Origin: Promicromonospora sukumoe 327MFSha3.1 | GTDB lineage: Bacteria; Actinomycetota; Actinomycetes; Actinomycetales; Cellulomonadaceae | Direction: 5' to 3' | Assembly (NCBI RefSeq): GCF_000385135.1 | Contig: NZ_ARQM01000014.1 | Coordinates: 237,800 to 301,799 of the forward strand | DNA length: 64,000 bases | In this document: piece by piece, positions 25,008-33,060 of the stretch | How positions within the stretch are numbered: the stretch's first letter is position 1 | Layout: every line of letters begins with the position of its first letter | Program-made: the position numbers and the translations under genes | The notes under the pieces: generated by a model | The model's database searches: none | What the model was told of the DNA's origin: nothing | Seen by the model: only the letters and a program-made list of their open reading frames with translations

Positions 25008-25228
25008 CCCGATCACCTCCTGGTCATCCATTGTGTCTCCCGTGTCTACCCCCTTCCACCGGGGCGGGAGGGCGTGTCGGGGCTCGGTGGAGGCTCCGGT
25101 GCTGCGTCGCAGGTCAGCCGTGTTATCCGGACCGACGCGCCGTCCGGACACGCCCGTCGGATCGCCCGCCGAAAGCGACACGCCCGGGGCGGGAAACGCT
25201 GGTGCGCAGGGCGAACATTCACCCGGCC

Positions 25229-25256
25229 GGCCCCGGCCCGGCCCGAGCCGGGGCCG
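25229..25256 (-). terminator. GC-rich hairpin after the protease gene
   Basis: GGCCCCGGC at 25229-25237 pairs with GCCGGGGCC at 25247-25255. It follows the protease stop on the minus strand. The rest of 25023-25228 shows no gene. Confidence 0.5.
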
Positions 25257-25268
25257 TCGGAACGGGGT

Positions 25269-26324
25269 TCATCCGAACGGATGGGCCTGGTCCCCGGCGA
25301 GCTCCACGTCCAGTATCTCCAGCACCTGGTCGATCGGGTTCGCATAGGTCAGTCCCTTGCCGCTGCGCCCGCCCGACTCGGACCCGGCGAACAGCAGGCC
25401 GATGGCCACACCGTCCTCCCGGTAGACCAGCGCGCCCGAGTCGCCCCCGCGCGAGAACGGGCCGTCGTCGGTGCTCTCGATCTCGATCTGGTCGTCGAAG
25501 CTCAGGGCACCCAGGTCCTCGTAGCCCACGATCACGTCGTCGAGCTCGATGGCCGTGACCCGCCCGCGCGTGGTCGCCGTCGTGCGGCCCACCTTGCCGA
25601 CGATCTCCCCGCCCAGGGCGCGTGCGGTCTTCATCACCCGGCCCACCGGGTACTCGAAGCTCACCGGCACCCGGTCGAGCCGGGCGATCGCGGCGTCCGT
25701 GTAGGACGGCTCGGCCGAGTCCAGGTCCACCACCTGCGTGAGCTCGCCGATCCGGTCGCCGGGTGCCAGCCCGCCGTCGGCCGGCCCGGGCTGCAGCACG
25801 ACGTCGCCCGGCCGGGCCTCCGGGGAGCCGGCCAGCACGTGGTAGTTCGACAGCGCGTACAGGTGCCCGTCGCCGGGGACGGCGCGGGTCACGAAGGCAC
25901 CGAGCGTGCCCGCCGTGACCCCCACGTGCCCGATGGAGATGCCGGGCCGCAGCGGACGGCGCCGGTCGGTGTCGCCGTCCGCCTGCGACGTCGGCGCCGG
26001 CGGTCGGGGGCCCAGCTCGCTCACCGGGCGGATGCGGCCGGTGCGGCGGATGTCGGCGTCCGGCCCGATCTCGGCCGAGACCTTGCGCACGATCGAACGG
26101 GCCCGGGGCACCCCGAGCCGGTAGCGGACGGCGATGCCGAAGCCGCCGTCCTCCTGCGGCACCAGCCCGAGCGCCAGGGTCGGGGCCCGGACGGCGTCGG
26201 CGGCGTCCGACTCGCTCTGCGCACCCGGCGAGCGGGGTGTCGCCGCGATCCCGTGCTTCTCGGCGAGCTCTCTGGCGAAGGTGGTGAGCTGCTCCTTCAT
26301 CTTCCTGGCCTCGTCACGGTCCAT
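25269..26324 (-). CDS. Chymotrypsin-fold serine protease with N-terminal domain
   Basis: 351 aa from the ATG at 26324, with GAGAGGA about 4-10 nt upstream. Residues ~1-115 are a separate domain: a helix (ARKMKEQLTTFARELAEK) and strands around GFGIAVRYRLGVPRA. The protease domain covers ~130-340 with His162 in SNYHVLA, Asp210 in TDAAIARL and Ser296 in GGDSGALV, a complete triad. There is no signal peptide or membrane helix, so unlike most trypsin-like enzymes it seems to stay in the cytoplasm. Cytoplasmic trypsin-like proteases of bacteria are often parts of conflict systems. The small partner gene follows downstream. No calcium or disulfide features are visible. Confidence 0.78.
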   Translation of the reverse strand: MDRDEARKMKEQLTTFARELAEKHGIAATPRSPGAQSESDAADAVRAPTLALGLVPQEDGGFGIAVRYRLGVPRARSIVRKVSAEIGPDADIRRTGRIRPVSELGPRPPAPTSQADGDTDRRRPLRPGISIGHVGVTAGTLGAFVTRAVPGDGHLYALSNYHVLAGSPEARPGDVVLQPGPADGGLAPGDRIGELTQVVDLDSAEPSYTDAAIARLDRVPVSFEYPVGRVMKTARALGGEIVGKVGRTTATTRGRVTAIELDDVIVGYEDLGALSFDDQIEIESTDDGPFSRGGDSGALVYREDGVAIGLLFAGSESGGRSGKGLTYANPIDQVLEILDVELAGDQAHPFG

Positions 26325-26518
26325 GCCCCTGATCCTCTCCTCACCCACCAACACGACACGGCAGCAGGATGGCGACACGCCGGTCTGCCCTGGAAAGTCA
26401 TCCGATAGATGGATATCCCACTGCCAGGTTTGCGCGGTACGTTCCTCTGCTACACCCAACCATGGCCGGGTGAAAGCCAGGAAGCCCCGAGGTGTCACAA
26501 AAGATCCCCCGCGGCCTC

Positions 26519-26546
26519 TTGAAACGTTGGCGGTGCCTGGTACGGG
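26519..26546 (+). promoter_or_regulatory. Putative promoter of the 75-aa gene
   Basis: TTGAAA (26519-26524), 16-bp spacer, TACGGG (26541-26546); start codon 25 bp further on. The region 26325-26571 between divergent genes is AT-richer than its surroundings. Confidence 0.35.
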
Positions 26547-26571
26547 CGCCGAAAGACACGAAACGGCGAGA

Positions 26572-26799
26572 ATGATCGGGACGATGGACGAGACGCGGAG
26601 CGCGCGGGTAACCCGCGCCGACGTGCGGGAGGCCCTCATGTGGGCTCTCGAGCGGGACCGCGCTGCCCTGCTCGCGCACCGTGCGGCCGTGCACTCCAGC
26701 AAGAGCGACCTCACCCGCCGGCGGGCCGACAAGGCGCTGGTGGAGCGGTGGCGTGCCCGCAGGACGGACGGCGGCAAGGACGGTTCGGCCCGGGAGTGA
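26572..26799 (+). CDS. Small basic hypothetical protein, 75 aa
   Basis: 75 aa from the ATG at 26572 (an ATG at 26584 is an alternative). It is almost all helix, rich in Arg, Ala and Glu, with VREALMWALERDRAALLAHR followed by a basic tail. I do not recognise a family. It ends 10 bp before the GTG of the thioredoxin/NHL gene, so the two may be transcribed together. It diverges from the protease gene. Length and composition allow a nucleic-acid-binding or regulatory role, but nothing in the sequence proves it. Confidence 0.55.
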   Translation: MIGTMDETRSARVTRADVREALMWALERDRAALLAHRAAVHSSKSDLTRRRADKALVERWRARRTDGGKDGSARE

Positions 26800-26809
26800 C
26801 AATGGGCTG

Positions 26810-28744
26810 GTGAGCACCAGCGTCCAGAATCTTCCCCGCGTCCGCGCGTCCGAGCTCGTCGGGCGCGGCTGGCTGAACACCGGCGGCCGTACCGTCACGC
26901 TCTCCGAGCTGCGCGGCAAGGTCGTGGTCCTCGACTTCTGGACGTTCTGCTGCATCAACTGCCTGCACGTCCTCGACGAGCTGCGCGAGGTCGAGGAGCA
27001 GCACCGCGACGAGCTCGTGATCATCGGGGTGCACTCGCCCAAGTTCGAGCACGAGGCCGACCCCGACGCGCTCGCGGCCGCCGTCGAGCGCTACGAGGTG
27101 CGCCACCCCGTGCTCGACGACCCGGAGCTCGTGACCTGGGGCGCGTACACCGCGCGGGCCTGGCCCACGCTCGTGGTGATCGACCCCGAGGGCTACATCG
27201 TGGCGCAGATGGCGGGGGAGGGGCACGGCTCCGCGATCGCGGCGCTCGTGTCCGACCTGATCGCCGAGCACGCGCTGAAGGGCACCCAGCACCGCGGCTC
27301 GGGGCCGTACGTGCCGCCCGCTCCCGCCTCCGGCACCCTGCGGTTCCCGGCCAAGGCCCTCGCGCTGCCGAACGGGAACGTGCTGGTCGCGGACGCCGGG
27401 CACCACTCCCTCGCGGAGCTTGCGCCCGACGGCGAGACCCTGGTCCGCCGCATCGGCTCGGGCGAGCGCGGGCTGGTCGACGGCGCGCCCGGAGAGGCGC
27501 GGTTCTCCGAGCCGAACGGTCTGTGCCTGGTGCCCTCCGACCTGACGGCGAGCCTCGGGTACGACGTCGTGGTCGCCGACACGGTCAACCACGCCCTGCG
27601 CGGGGTGCGGCTCTCGGACGGCGTGGTCACCACGCTGGCCGGCACGGGCGAGCAGTTCATGGTGGGCGGTCAGGAGAACGTGACCGGCACGGTCGGCGCG
27701 TTCGAGCCCGGCGAGTCCTACGACTCGCTGAGCGTCCGGCTCTCCTCCCCGTGGGACGTCGAGTGGTCCGCCGAGCTCGGCGCGTTCGTCGTGGCGATGG
27801 CCGGGAACCACACGCTCTGGGACTTCCACCCCGGCCCGCACCTGCCCGTGGTCTCGCTGCTCGCGGGCACCATGAACGAGGGCCTGGAGGACGGCCCGGG
27901 CGAGGGCGCCTGGTTCGCGCAGCCCTCCGGCCTGGCCACGGCGGCCGACGGCGCGCTCTGGCTCGCCGACGCCGAGACCTCGGCCCTGCGCCGCCTCGTG
28001 CCGGTCGACGAGACCGACGTGCGCGTGGAGACCGCCGTCGGCCAGGGCCTCTTCGACTTCGGGCACCGGGACGGCGCCGCCGACCAGGCCCTGCTGCAGC
28101 ACCCGCTCGGCGTCGCCGTGCTGCCGGACGGCAGCGTCGTCGTCGCCGACACCTACAACGGCGCGCTGCGCCGGTACGACCCGGCCTCCGGCGAGGTGAC
28201 CACCCTGGCCAAGGACCTCGCGGAGCCGTCGGACGTGCTCGTCGAGGTCGCGGACGACGCCGTGCACCTGCTCGTCGTCGAGTCCGCCGCGCACCGGCTC
28301 ACGCGCGTGGCGCTCCCGGCGACGCTCGCGGGCGAGGTGCTCGACGGCGGCGCGCACAAGGTCGCCCGGCCCGCCACCGACGTGGGCTCCGGAGCGCTGC
28401 GCCTCGACGTCCCGTTCGCCCCGGCGCCCGGACAGAAGCTCGACGACCGCTGGGGGCCGTCGACGTCGCTCCAGGTCAGCGCCACCCCGCCGGAGCTGCT
28501 GCTGTCAGGCGCGGGCAGCGGCACGGACCTGTTCCGCGACCTGGTGATCAACCCCGACGTGGCAGAGGGCGTGCTGCACGTGACCGCGAAGGCGGCGTCG
28601 TGCGACGAGGTGCCGCTGCTGCCGAACGGCGAGCCGGACCCCGACGTCTTCCCGGCCTGCCACCTGGCGCAGCAGGACTGGGGCGTCCCGGTCCGCGTGG
28701 TGCCGGACGGCGACGCGGCCCTCACTCTGCCGCTGCGCGGCTGA
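26810..28744 (+). CDS. Thioredoxin-like protein with NHL beta-propeller
   Basis: 644 aa from the GTG at 26810, preceded by GACAAT at 26798-26803. Residues ~1-165 are a TlpA/ResA-like thioredoxin domain with the active-site motif CINC in WTFCCINCLHVL. Residues ~180-500 hold NHL repeats such as LPNGNVLVADAGHHSLAEL, forming a propeller. The last ~120 residues are a beta-rich domain containing the pair SCDEVPLLPNGEPDPDVFPAC. The architecture matches NHLRC2-like proteins found from bacteria to animals; their molecular role is unclear, probably redox-linked. No signal peptide, so cytoplasmic. Confidence 0.88.
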   Translation: MSTSVQNLPRVRASELVGRGWLNTGGRTVTLSELRGKVVVLDFWTFCCINCLHVLDELREVEEQHRDELVIIGVHSPKFEHEADPDALAAAVERYEVRHPVLDDPELVTWGAYTARAWPTLVVIDPEGYIVAQMAGEGHGSAIAALVSDLIAEHALKGTQHRGSGPYVPPAPASGTLRFPAKALALPNGNVLVADAGHHSLAELAPDGETLVRRIGSGERGLVDGAPGEARFSEPNGLCLVPSDLTASLGYDVVVADTVNHALRGVRLSDGVVTTLAGTGEQFMVGGQENVTGTVGAFEPGESYDSLSVRLSSPWDVEWSAELGAFVVAMAGNHTLWDFHPGPHLPVVSLLAGTMNEGLEDGPGEGAWFAQPSGLATAADGALWLADAETSALRRLVPVDETDVRVETAVGQGLFDFGHRDGAADQALLQHPLGVAVLPDGSVVVADTYNGALRRYDPASGEVTTLAKDLAEPSDVLVEVADDAVHLLVVESAAHRLTRVALPATLAGEVLDGGAHKVARPATDVGSGALRLDVPFAPAPGQKLDDRWGPSTSLQVSATPPELLLSGAGSGTDLFRDLVINPDVAEGVLHVTAKAASCDEVPLLPNGEPDPDVFPACHLAQQDWGVPVRVVPDGDAALTLPLRG

Positions 28745-28748
28745 CAGC

Positions 28749-29393
28749 TCAGCCCGCCAGCACCGCCGGCAGCTCGGTCAGCGAGTCGATGACGGTGGTA
28801 CGCGCGGCCTCGGGCCGGCGCGCGTGCAGGTACCCCCACGGCCCGCGGCGCAGCAGCACGGGCAGCATCCCGGCGTCGGCGGCGGGGAGCACGTCGTTGT
28901 CCAGGCGGTCGCCCACGTAGGCGATCTCCTCGGGCGCGACGCCCGACAGCTCCGCGACCCGCGCGAAGAACTCCGGCTCCGGCTTCTGCACGCCCCACTC
29001 GTCGGAGGTGCGGATGGCGCTCGCGGGCAGGTCCATCGCCTCCAGCGCGGCGCGCGCCTCGGGCGGCTGGTTCCCCGCGACGACGACGTCGAAGCCCGCC
29101 GCGCGCAGCGCCGTCAGCGCGGGCCGGACGTCGGGGTAGAGGTCGTCGGCGTCGAACCCGGTGCGCAGCCCGTGCGGGTCGTCCTCGGCCCAGCGCACGG
29201 CCTCGGCCTGGAAGTCCAGCCCGGGCCGCAGCAGCTCGAACGCCTCCCGGTGCGACAGGTCGAGCGCGGCACAGCCGCCGAGCACGCCCAGGAACGTCAG
29301 GGGCGGCACCCCCAGCCGCTCCGCCCAGCGGAGCCAGATCCGGGACTCGTCGATCAGGGTCTCTCCGACGTCGAACACCACCGTGCGCACCAT
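28749..29393 (-). CDS. HAD-superfamily hydrolase
   Basis: 214 aa from the ATG at 29393, 7 nt after a TAGGGT -10 box, so probably leaderless. HAD motifs are in order: motif I FDVGETL (nucleophile Asp near residue 8), motif II threonine/asparagine in VVAGNQ, motif III lysine in WGVQKPEPEFF, and motif IV GDRLDND. The second acidic residue of motif I is a Glu at an offset position, as in many DxGxT members. A small phosphatase or dehalogenase-type enzyme; substrate unknown. It converges on the NHL gene with only a weak hairpin (28739-28754) between. Confidence 0.85.
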   Translation of the reverse strand: MVRTVVFDVGETLIDESRIWLRWAERLGVPPLTFLGVLGGCAALDLSHREAFELLRPGLDFQAEAVRWAEDDPHGLRTGFDADDLYPDVRPALTALRAAGFDVVVAGNQPPEARAALEAMDLPASAIRTSDEWGVQKPEPEFFARVAELSGVAPEEIAYVGDRLDNDVLPAADAGMLPVLLRRGPWGYLHARRPEAARTTVIDSLTELPAVLAG

Positions 29394-29426
29394 GGCCCCG
29401 ACCCTAGGACGCGCGGGGCGTGCCGG

Positions 29427-29912
29427 TCACGCCAGGTGGAACAGCGGGTCGCCCGCCCGGACGACTGCGCCGGGGCGCACCAGCTCGTCGAGCCGGCCGT
29501 GCCCCAGGTCCAGCGCGACGACGGGCACCAGCGGCGAGCGGCCGCCCTCGGCCACCGCGGTCGGGGACCAGACGATCAGCTCCTGGCCCGCCGTGACCGT
29601 GTCGCCCTCGTCGACCAGCAGCGTGAAGCCCTCGCCCTTGAGCTGCACCGTGTCGATGCCGAGGTGCACCAGGACGCCCCGGCCCCCGGCGGGCTCGGCG
29701 TCGGCGGACGGTGCCAGCAGCACGAAGGCGTGCGGGTGCAGCTTGACGACCACACCGGCGCACGGGGCGACGACGCGTCCACCGAGCTCGGCGTCCGGCT
29801 CGACGGCGAGACCCGGGCCGACGATGCTCTCCGCGAAGACGGGATCGGGCACGTCACGCATCGCCACCACCCGTCCTGCGACGGGCGAACCGACATTCAG
29901 GGCCTCGGCCAT
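29427..29912 (-). CDS. crr: PTS glucose-type IIA component
   Basis: 161 aa. The EIIA-Glc signature GVLVHLGIDTVQLKGEGF is at residues 79-96, with His83 as the phosphorylated residue and His61 as the second active-site histidine. This soluble phosphocarrier takes phosphate from HPr and gives it to sugar-specific IIB/IIC membrane proteins. It diverges from ptsI (enzyme I), the first component of the same phosphorelay. HPr and any IIBC are not in the window. No membrane domain is fused to it, so it may serve several transporters and also have a regulatory role. Confidence 0.9.
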   Translation of the reverse strand: MAEALNVGSPVAGRVVAMRDVPDPVFAESIVGPGLAVEPDAELGGRVVAPCAGVVVKLHPHAFVLLAPSADAEPAGGRGVLVHLGIDTVQLKGEGFTLLVDEGDTVTAGQELIVWSPTAVAEGGRSPLVPVVALDLGHGRLDELVRPGAVVRAGDPLFHLA

Positions 29913-29969
29913 GCGGACATCTTGTCAGAACGGTGCCGCGCGGAAACGCGGCACGCCGGGCCTCGGACC

Positions 29970-30126
29970 GGACCTCACCCGCCCTCCGCGGTCGGCGATC
30001 CGGCCACGAACCGGACCTCCACCGGCCCGCGCGGCCCGGGACCCGGGCCGCGGACGGACCTCGCCCGCACCTCACCCGGGGCCGCCCGGACCGGGCCTCG
30101 CCCGGCCGGTGCGTCGCGTGTAACGT
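29970..30126. promoter_or_regulatory. Repeat-rich crr-ptsI intergenic region
   Basis: About five imperfect direct copies of GGACCTCnCCCG start near 29970, 30013, 30056, 30069 and 30093, and a perfect 21-bp palindrome GCGGCCCGGG-A-CCCGGGCCGC lies at 30031-30051. TAACGT at 30121-30126 is a likely -10 box for ptsI, with a leader of about 35 nt. The direct repeats may bind a PTS regulator. Confidence 0.45.
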
Positions 30127-30165
30127 TCCCAGCACACTCGACGACGAGCCCGAGGGAGCGTACGG

Positions 30166-31815
30166 ATGACGAGCGAGAGGCTCACGGGGGTCCCGGCGAG
30201 CCCGGGCCGCGCGGTGGGAACGGTGGTCCGGATGCCGGCCCGCGTCCCGGAGCCGAGCACGAGCCGCCTGACGGGTTCGGCCGACGACGCCGTCCGCGCC
30301 GTCGAGGAGGCCGCCGCCCAGGTCGAGGCCGACCTCGCGGAGCGCGCGGGCCGTGCGTCAGGCACCGCGGCCGACGTCCTCGCGGTGACCGCGGCCATGG
30401 CCGCGGACCCGACCCTCGCCGCCGGCGCCGCTCGCCGCGTCCGGGAGGACCACCTCACGCCGGAGCGTGCCGTGTGGGACGCCGCCGGTTCGGTGGCGAC
30501 GCAGCTCGAGACGCTCGGCCCGCCCATGTCGGAGCGGGCCCGGGACGTGCGCGACGTGCGCGACCGCATCGTCGCCGCGCTCACCGGCGCGGCCCCACCC
30601 GGAGTACCGGACCCCGGGCACCCGTTCGTGCTGGTGGCGAGCGACCTCGCCCCGGCGGACACCGCGATGCTCGACCCCGCGGTGGTCACCGCCATCGTCA
30701 CCGCGCGCGGCGGCCCGACCTCCCACATGGCCATCCTGGCCCGCGCCCTCGGCATCCCCGCCGTCGTCGCGCTGCCCGGCGCCAACGACCTCGCGCACGG
30801 CGAGGAGCTCGTGGTCGACGGCACGCTCGGCACGGTGCTGCGCGCCCCGTCGGCCGACGACGTGGAGGGCGCCCGGCGCCGGGTCACCGCCGCCACGTTC
30901 GACGGCCGGGGCGTGACCCGCGACGGGTCCGAGGTGGAGCTCGTGGCGAACGTCGCCGACCCGGCGGCCGCCGCGGCCGCCGCGGAGGCGGGCGCGCGCG
31001 GCGTGGGCCTGTTCCGCACCGAGTTCTGCTTCCTGGGCCGGGGCGAGGAGCCCAGCGTCGAGGAGCAGGTGACCGCATACCGGGCCGTGCTGTCCCACTT
31101 CCCGGGCCGCCGGGTCGTCGTCCGCACGCTCGACGCCGGCGCCGACAAACCCCTGCGCTTCCTCACGCCGGACCACGAGGACAACCCGGCGCTCGGTGTG
31201 CGCGGCCTACGCACCGCCGTCGCGCACCCGGACGTGCTGGACCGGCAGCTCGGCGCGATCGCCCGGGCCGCCGCCGCCGAGACCGCCGAGGTCTGGGTGA
31301 TGGCGCCGATGGTCTCCACCGTCGACGAGTCCCGGGACTTCGCGGCGGCGTGCGCGGCGCACGGCCTGGACACGCCGGGCATCATGATCGAGACCCCGGC
31401 CGCCGCGCTCCAGGCGCGGCACCTGCTGGCGGAGGTCTCGTTCGCGAGCCTGGGCACCAACGACCTCACGCAGTACACGATGGCGGCCGACCGGGACCTG
31501 GCCGGGGTCGCCGTCCTCTCGACGCCGTGGCAGCCCGCCGTCCTGGAGCTGGTCCGGGTGGCGAGCGAGGGCGGTGCGTTGCATGGTGCTCCGGTGGGGG
31601 TGTGCGGTGAGGCGGCGGCGGATCCGCTGCTCGCTCCCGTCCTGGTCGGACTGGGCGTAACGTCTCTGTCCATGACCCCTCGTGCTCTGGCGGACGTCGC
31701 GGCCACCCTCGCGGCCGTGTCCCGCGACGAGTGCGTGGACCTGGCGCGGGCGGTCCTCGAGTGCTCGACCGCCGACGCCGCCCGCGACCTGGCGCGGGAC
31801 CGTCTCCTCACCTGA
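30166..31815 (+). CDS. ptsI: PTS enzyme I (PEP-protein phosphotransferase)
   Basis: 549 aa with GAGGGAG about 10 nt before the ATG. Domains in order: HPr-binding helical domain (residues ~25-140), phosphohistidine domain with His187 in GGPTSHMAIL, and the PEP-binding TIM barrel with GLFRTEFCFL near residue 285 and SLGTNDLTQYTM near residue 430 plus the late cysteine in GVCGEAA. It autophosphorylates from PEP and passes phosphate to HPr in the cytoplasm. It diverges from crr. A little shorter than the E. coli enzyme (575 aa), which is normal for Actinobacteria. Confidence 0.95.
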   Translation: MTSERLTGVPASPGRAVGTVVRMPARVPEPSTSRLTGSADDAVRAVEEAAAQVEADLAERAGRASGTAADVLAVTAAMAADPTLAAGAARRVREDHLTPERAVWDAAGSVATQLETLGPPMSERARDVRDVRDRIVAALTGAAPPGVPDPGHPFVLVASDLAPADTAMLDPAVVTAIVTARGGPTSHMAILARALGIPAVVALPGANDLAHGEELVVDGTLGTVLRAPSADDVEGARRRVTAATFDGRGVTRDGSEVELVANVADPAAAAAAAEAGARGVGLFRTEFCFLGRGEEPSVEEQVTAYRAVLSHFPGRRVVVRTLDAGADKPLRFLTPDHEDNPALGVRGLRTAVAHPDVLDRQLGAIARAAAAETAEVWVMAPMVSTVDESRDFAAACAAHGLDTPGIMIETPAAALQARHLLAEVSFASLGTNDLTQYTMAADRDLAGVAVLSTPWQPAVLELVRVASEGGALHGAPVGVCGEAAADPLLAPVLVGLGVTSLSMTPRALADVAATLAAVSRDECVDLARAVLECSTADAARDLARDRLLT

Positions 31816-31870
31816 ACCCCATCACCTCCAGGTCACACCACAGTCACGTAGGCGCTCTAAGGTGGCCCGC

Positions 31871-32749
31871 ATGCCCGAACCGATCAGCACCGAACCGCAG
31901 GAGCCCGACGAACCCGACGTGCACGTCACGCTCTCGACCGCCTCGGTCTTCCCGCGCCGTGTGCCGCTGGCCTTCGAGTCCGCGGCCGAGCTCGGCTACG
32001 ACGGCATCGAGGTGATGATCTGGTCCGAGGAGGTCACCCAGAACCCGCGGTCCCTCGCGAAGCTCGCCGCCGACAACGGGATGCCGGTGCGCTCGGTGCA
32101 CGCGCCGACCCTGCTGGTGAGCCAGCGGGTCTGGGGCCGGTCCCCGGTCGCGAAGCTGGAGCGGACCACGGAGATGGCGCTCGAGCTCGGCGCCGGCACG
32201 GTCGTGGTGCACCCGCCGTTCCGCTGGCAGTACAAGTACGCGCGCCAGTTCCAGGACCAGGTGCGTGAGCTGAGCGAGACGACCGGCGTCACGATCGCCG
32301 TCGAGAACATGTACCCCTGGCGCGGCGGCCGCCGCGAGTTCCAGGCCTACCTGCCCGGGTGGGACCCCGCCGAGCACGACTACGACGCCGTGACCCTCGA
32401 CCTGTCGCACGCGAGCGTGGCCCAGCAGGACGCGCTCACCCTGCTGCACACGTTCGGCGACCGCCTGCGGCACGTGCACCTCGCCGACGGCAACCACGGC
32501 GCGCGCGACGAGCACCTGGTGCCCGGCCGCGGCAGGATGCGTGCGGAGAAGGTGCTCCAGGAGCTGGTGGCGCGCCGCTGGAGCGGCGACGTCTGCGTGG
32601 AGATCTCGACCCGCGCGGCCCGCAGCGCGGCCGAGCGGCACGACGACCTGGCGGCCTCGCTGCAGTTCGCGCGGGCCTACCTGTCGCCCACGCCGCACGA
32701 GTTCCACACCCCGCCCGGGGCGCACCACCGGCCCTACGACGCCTGGTGA
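31871..32749 (+). CDS. Sugar phosphate isomerase/epimerase-like TIM barrel
   Basis: 292 aa from the ATG at 31871, 7 nt after TAAGGT, so probably leaderless. It is an AP-endonuclease-2-type xylose-isomerase-like barrel: AELGYDGIEVMIW near residue 40, VVVHPPFRW near 115, a metal-binding Glu in VTIAVENMYP near 145, HVHLADGNHG near 205 and CVEIST near 245. The metal site residues (Glu, Asp, His, Glu) are all in place. The family includes epimerases, isomerases and endonucleases, so the substrate is open. It sits just after ptsI but has its own promoter. Confidence 0.8.
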   Translation: MPEPISTEPQEPDEPDVHVTLSTASVFPRRVPLAFESAAELGYDGIEVMIWSEEVTQNPRSLAKLAADNGMPVRSVHAPTLLVSQRVWGRSPVAKLERTTEMALELGAGTVVVHPPFRWQYKYARQFQDQVRELSETTGVTIAVENMYPWRGGRREFQAYLPGWDPAEHDYDAVTLDLSHASVAQQDALTLLHTFGDRLRHVHLADGNHGARDEHLVPGRGRMRAEKVLQELVARRWSGDVCVEISTRAARSAAERHDDLAASLQFARAYLSPTPHEFHTPPGAHHRPYDAW

Positions 32750-32778
32750 TCCTGGCTGTGACGTTGCTCTCGAACTGT

Positions 32779-32808
32779 TTCGATCCCGAGGGGCGACGGG
32801 TCTAGACT
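32779..32808 (+). promoter_or_regulatory. Putative promoter of the corA transcript
   Basis: TTCGAT (32779-32784), 18-bp spacer, TAGACT (32803-32808). It gives a 5' leader of about 245 nt before corA, which is exceptional in a window where many genes look leaderless. Confidence 0.5.
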
Positions 32809-32869
32809 GGCCCCTGGTAGAGCATGACCTGGTGCGGCGGACCGCCGCAGGACGAAGGAGGTGGCGCGC

Positions 32870-32911
32870 ATGACCCGTAGCGAGCCTCCGAGTAGTCCGA
32901 ACCGCAGCTGA
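32870..32911 (+). CDS. Leader peptide MTRSEPPSSPNRS upstream of corA
   Basis: A 13-codon ORF with a very strong ribosome site (AAGGAGGTGG at 32855-32864) encodes MTRSEPPSSPNRS. It sits about 55 nt into the corA leader and ends 149 nt before corA. Acidic-proline and Pro-Pro stretches in Mg2+-transporter leaders (for example mgtL and corA leaders in enterics) make ribosomes stall or fall off when Mg2+ is low, switching downstream transcription. EPP plus SSP here fits that idea. Downstream leader hairpins include GCGCACCGGTGCGC near 32949-32962 and CCCC-TCGTC-GGGG near 32969. Confidence 0.6.
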   Translation: MTRSEPPSSPNRS

Positions 32912-33060
32912 GCTGACGGTTCCCCTGCCCGCGTGTCCGCGGGCTCTCGCGCACCGGTGCGCTCCGCCCCTCGTCGGGGTGTGAGGTCCACCGGTCGCCC
33001 GGCCGTCCCTGTTGCGGTGTTCGCAGTCCTTTTCCTGCGCTCGACCCCAGGAGTTCTCCC
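32912..33060 (+). promoter_or_regulatory. Structured part of the corA leader
   Basis: Between the leader ORF and corA there are a perfect 14-bp palindrome GCGCACCGGTGCGC, a CCCCTCGTCGGGG hairpin, a TGCG-GTGTT-CGCA hairpin followed by GTCCTTTTCC near 33030, and a ribosome site CCAGGAG before the corA ATG. The last hairpin and pyrimidine run could be an attenuator. It does not match the M-box consensus as far as I can judge by eye. Confidence 0.45.

Noticed and set aside
28824..31610. 928-codon plus-strand frame across HAD, crr and ptsI
   Set aside because: Overlaps three real genes in other frames or strands, no motif, strongly biased composition.
32817..33060. M-box magnesium riboswitch in the corA leader
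   Set aside because: I could not fit the conserved M-box core by eye; the peptide-based leader explains the features better. A covariance search could overturn this.
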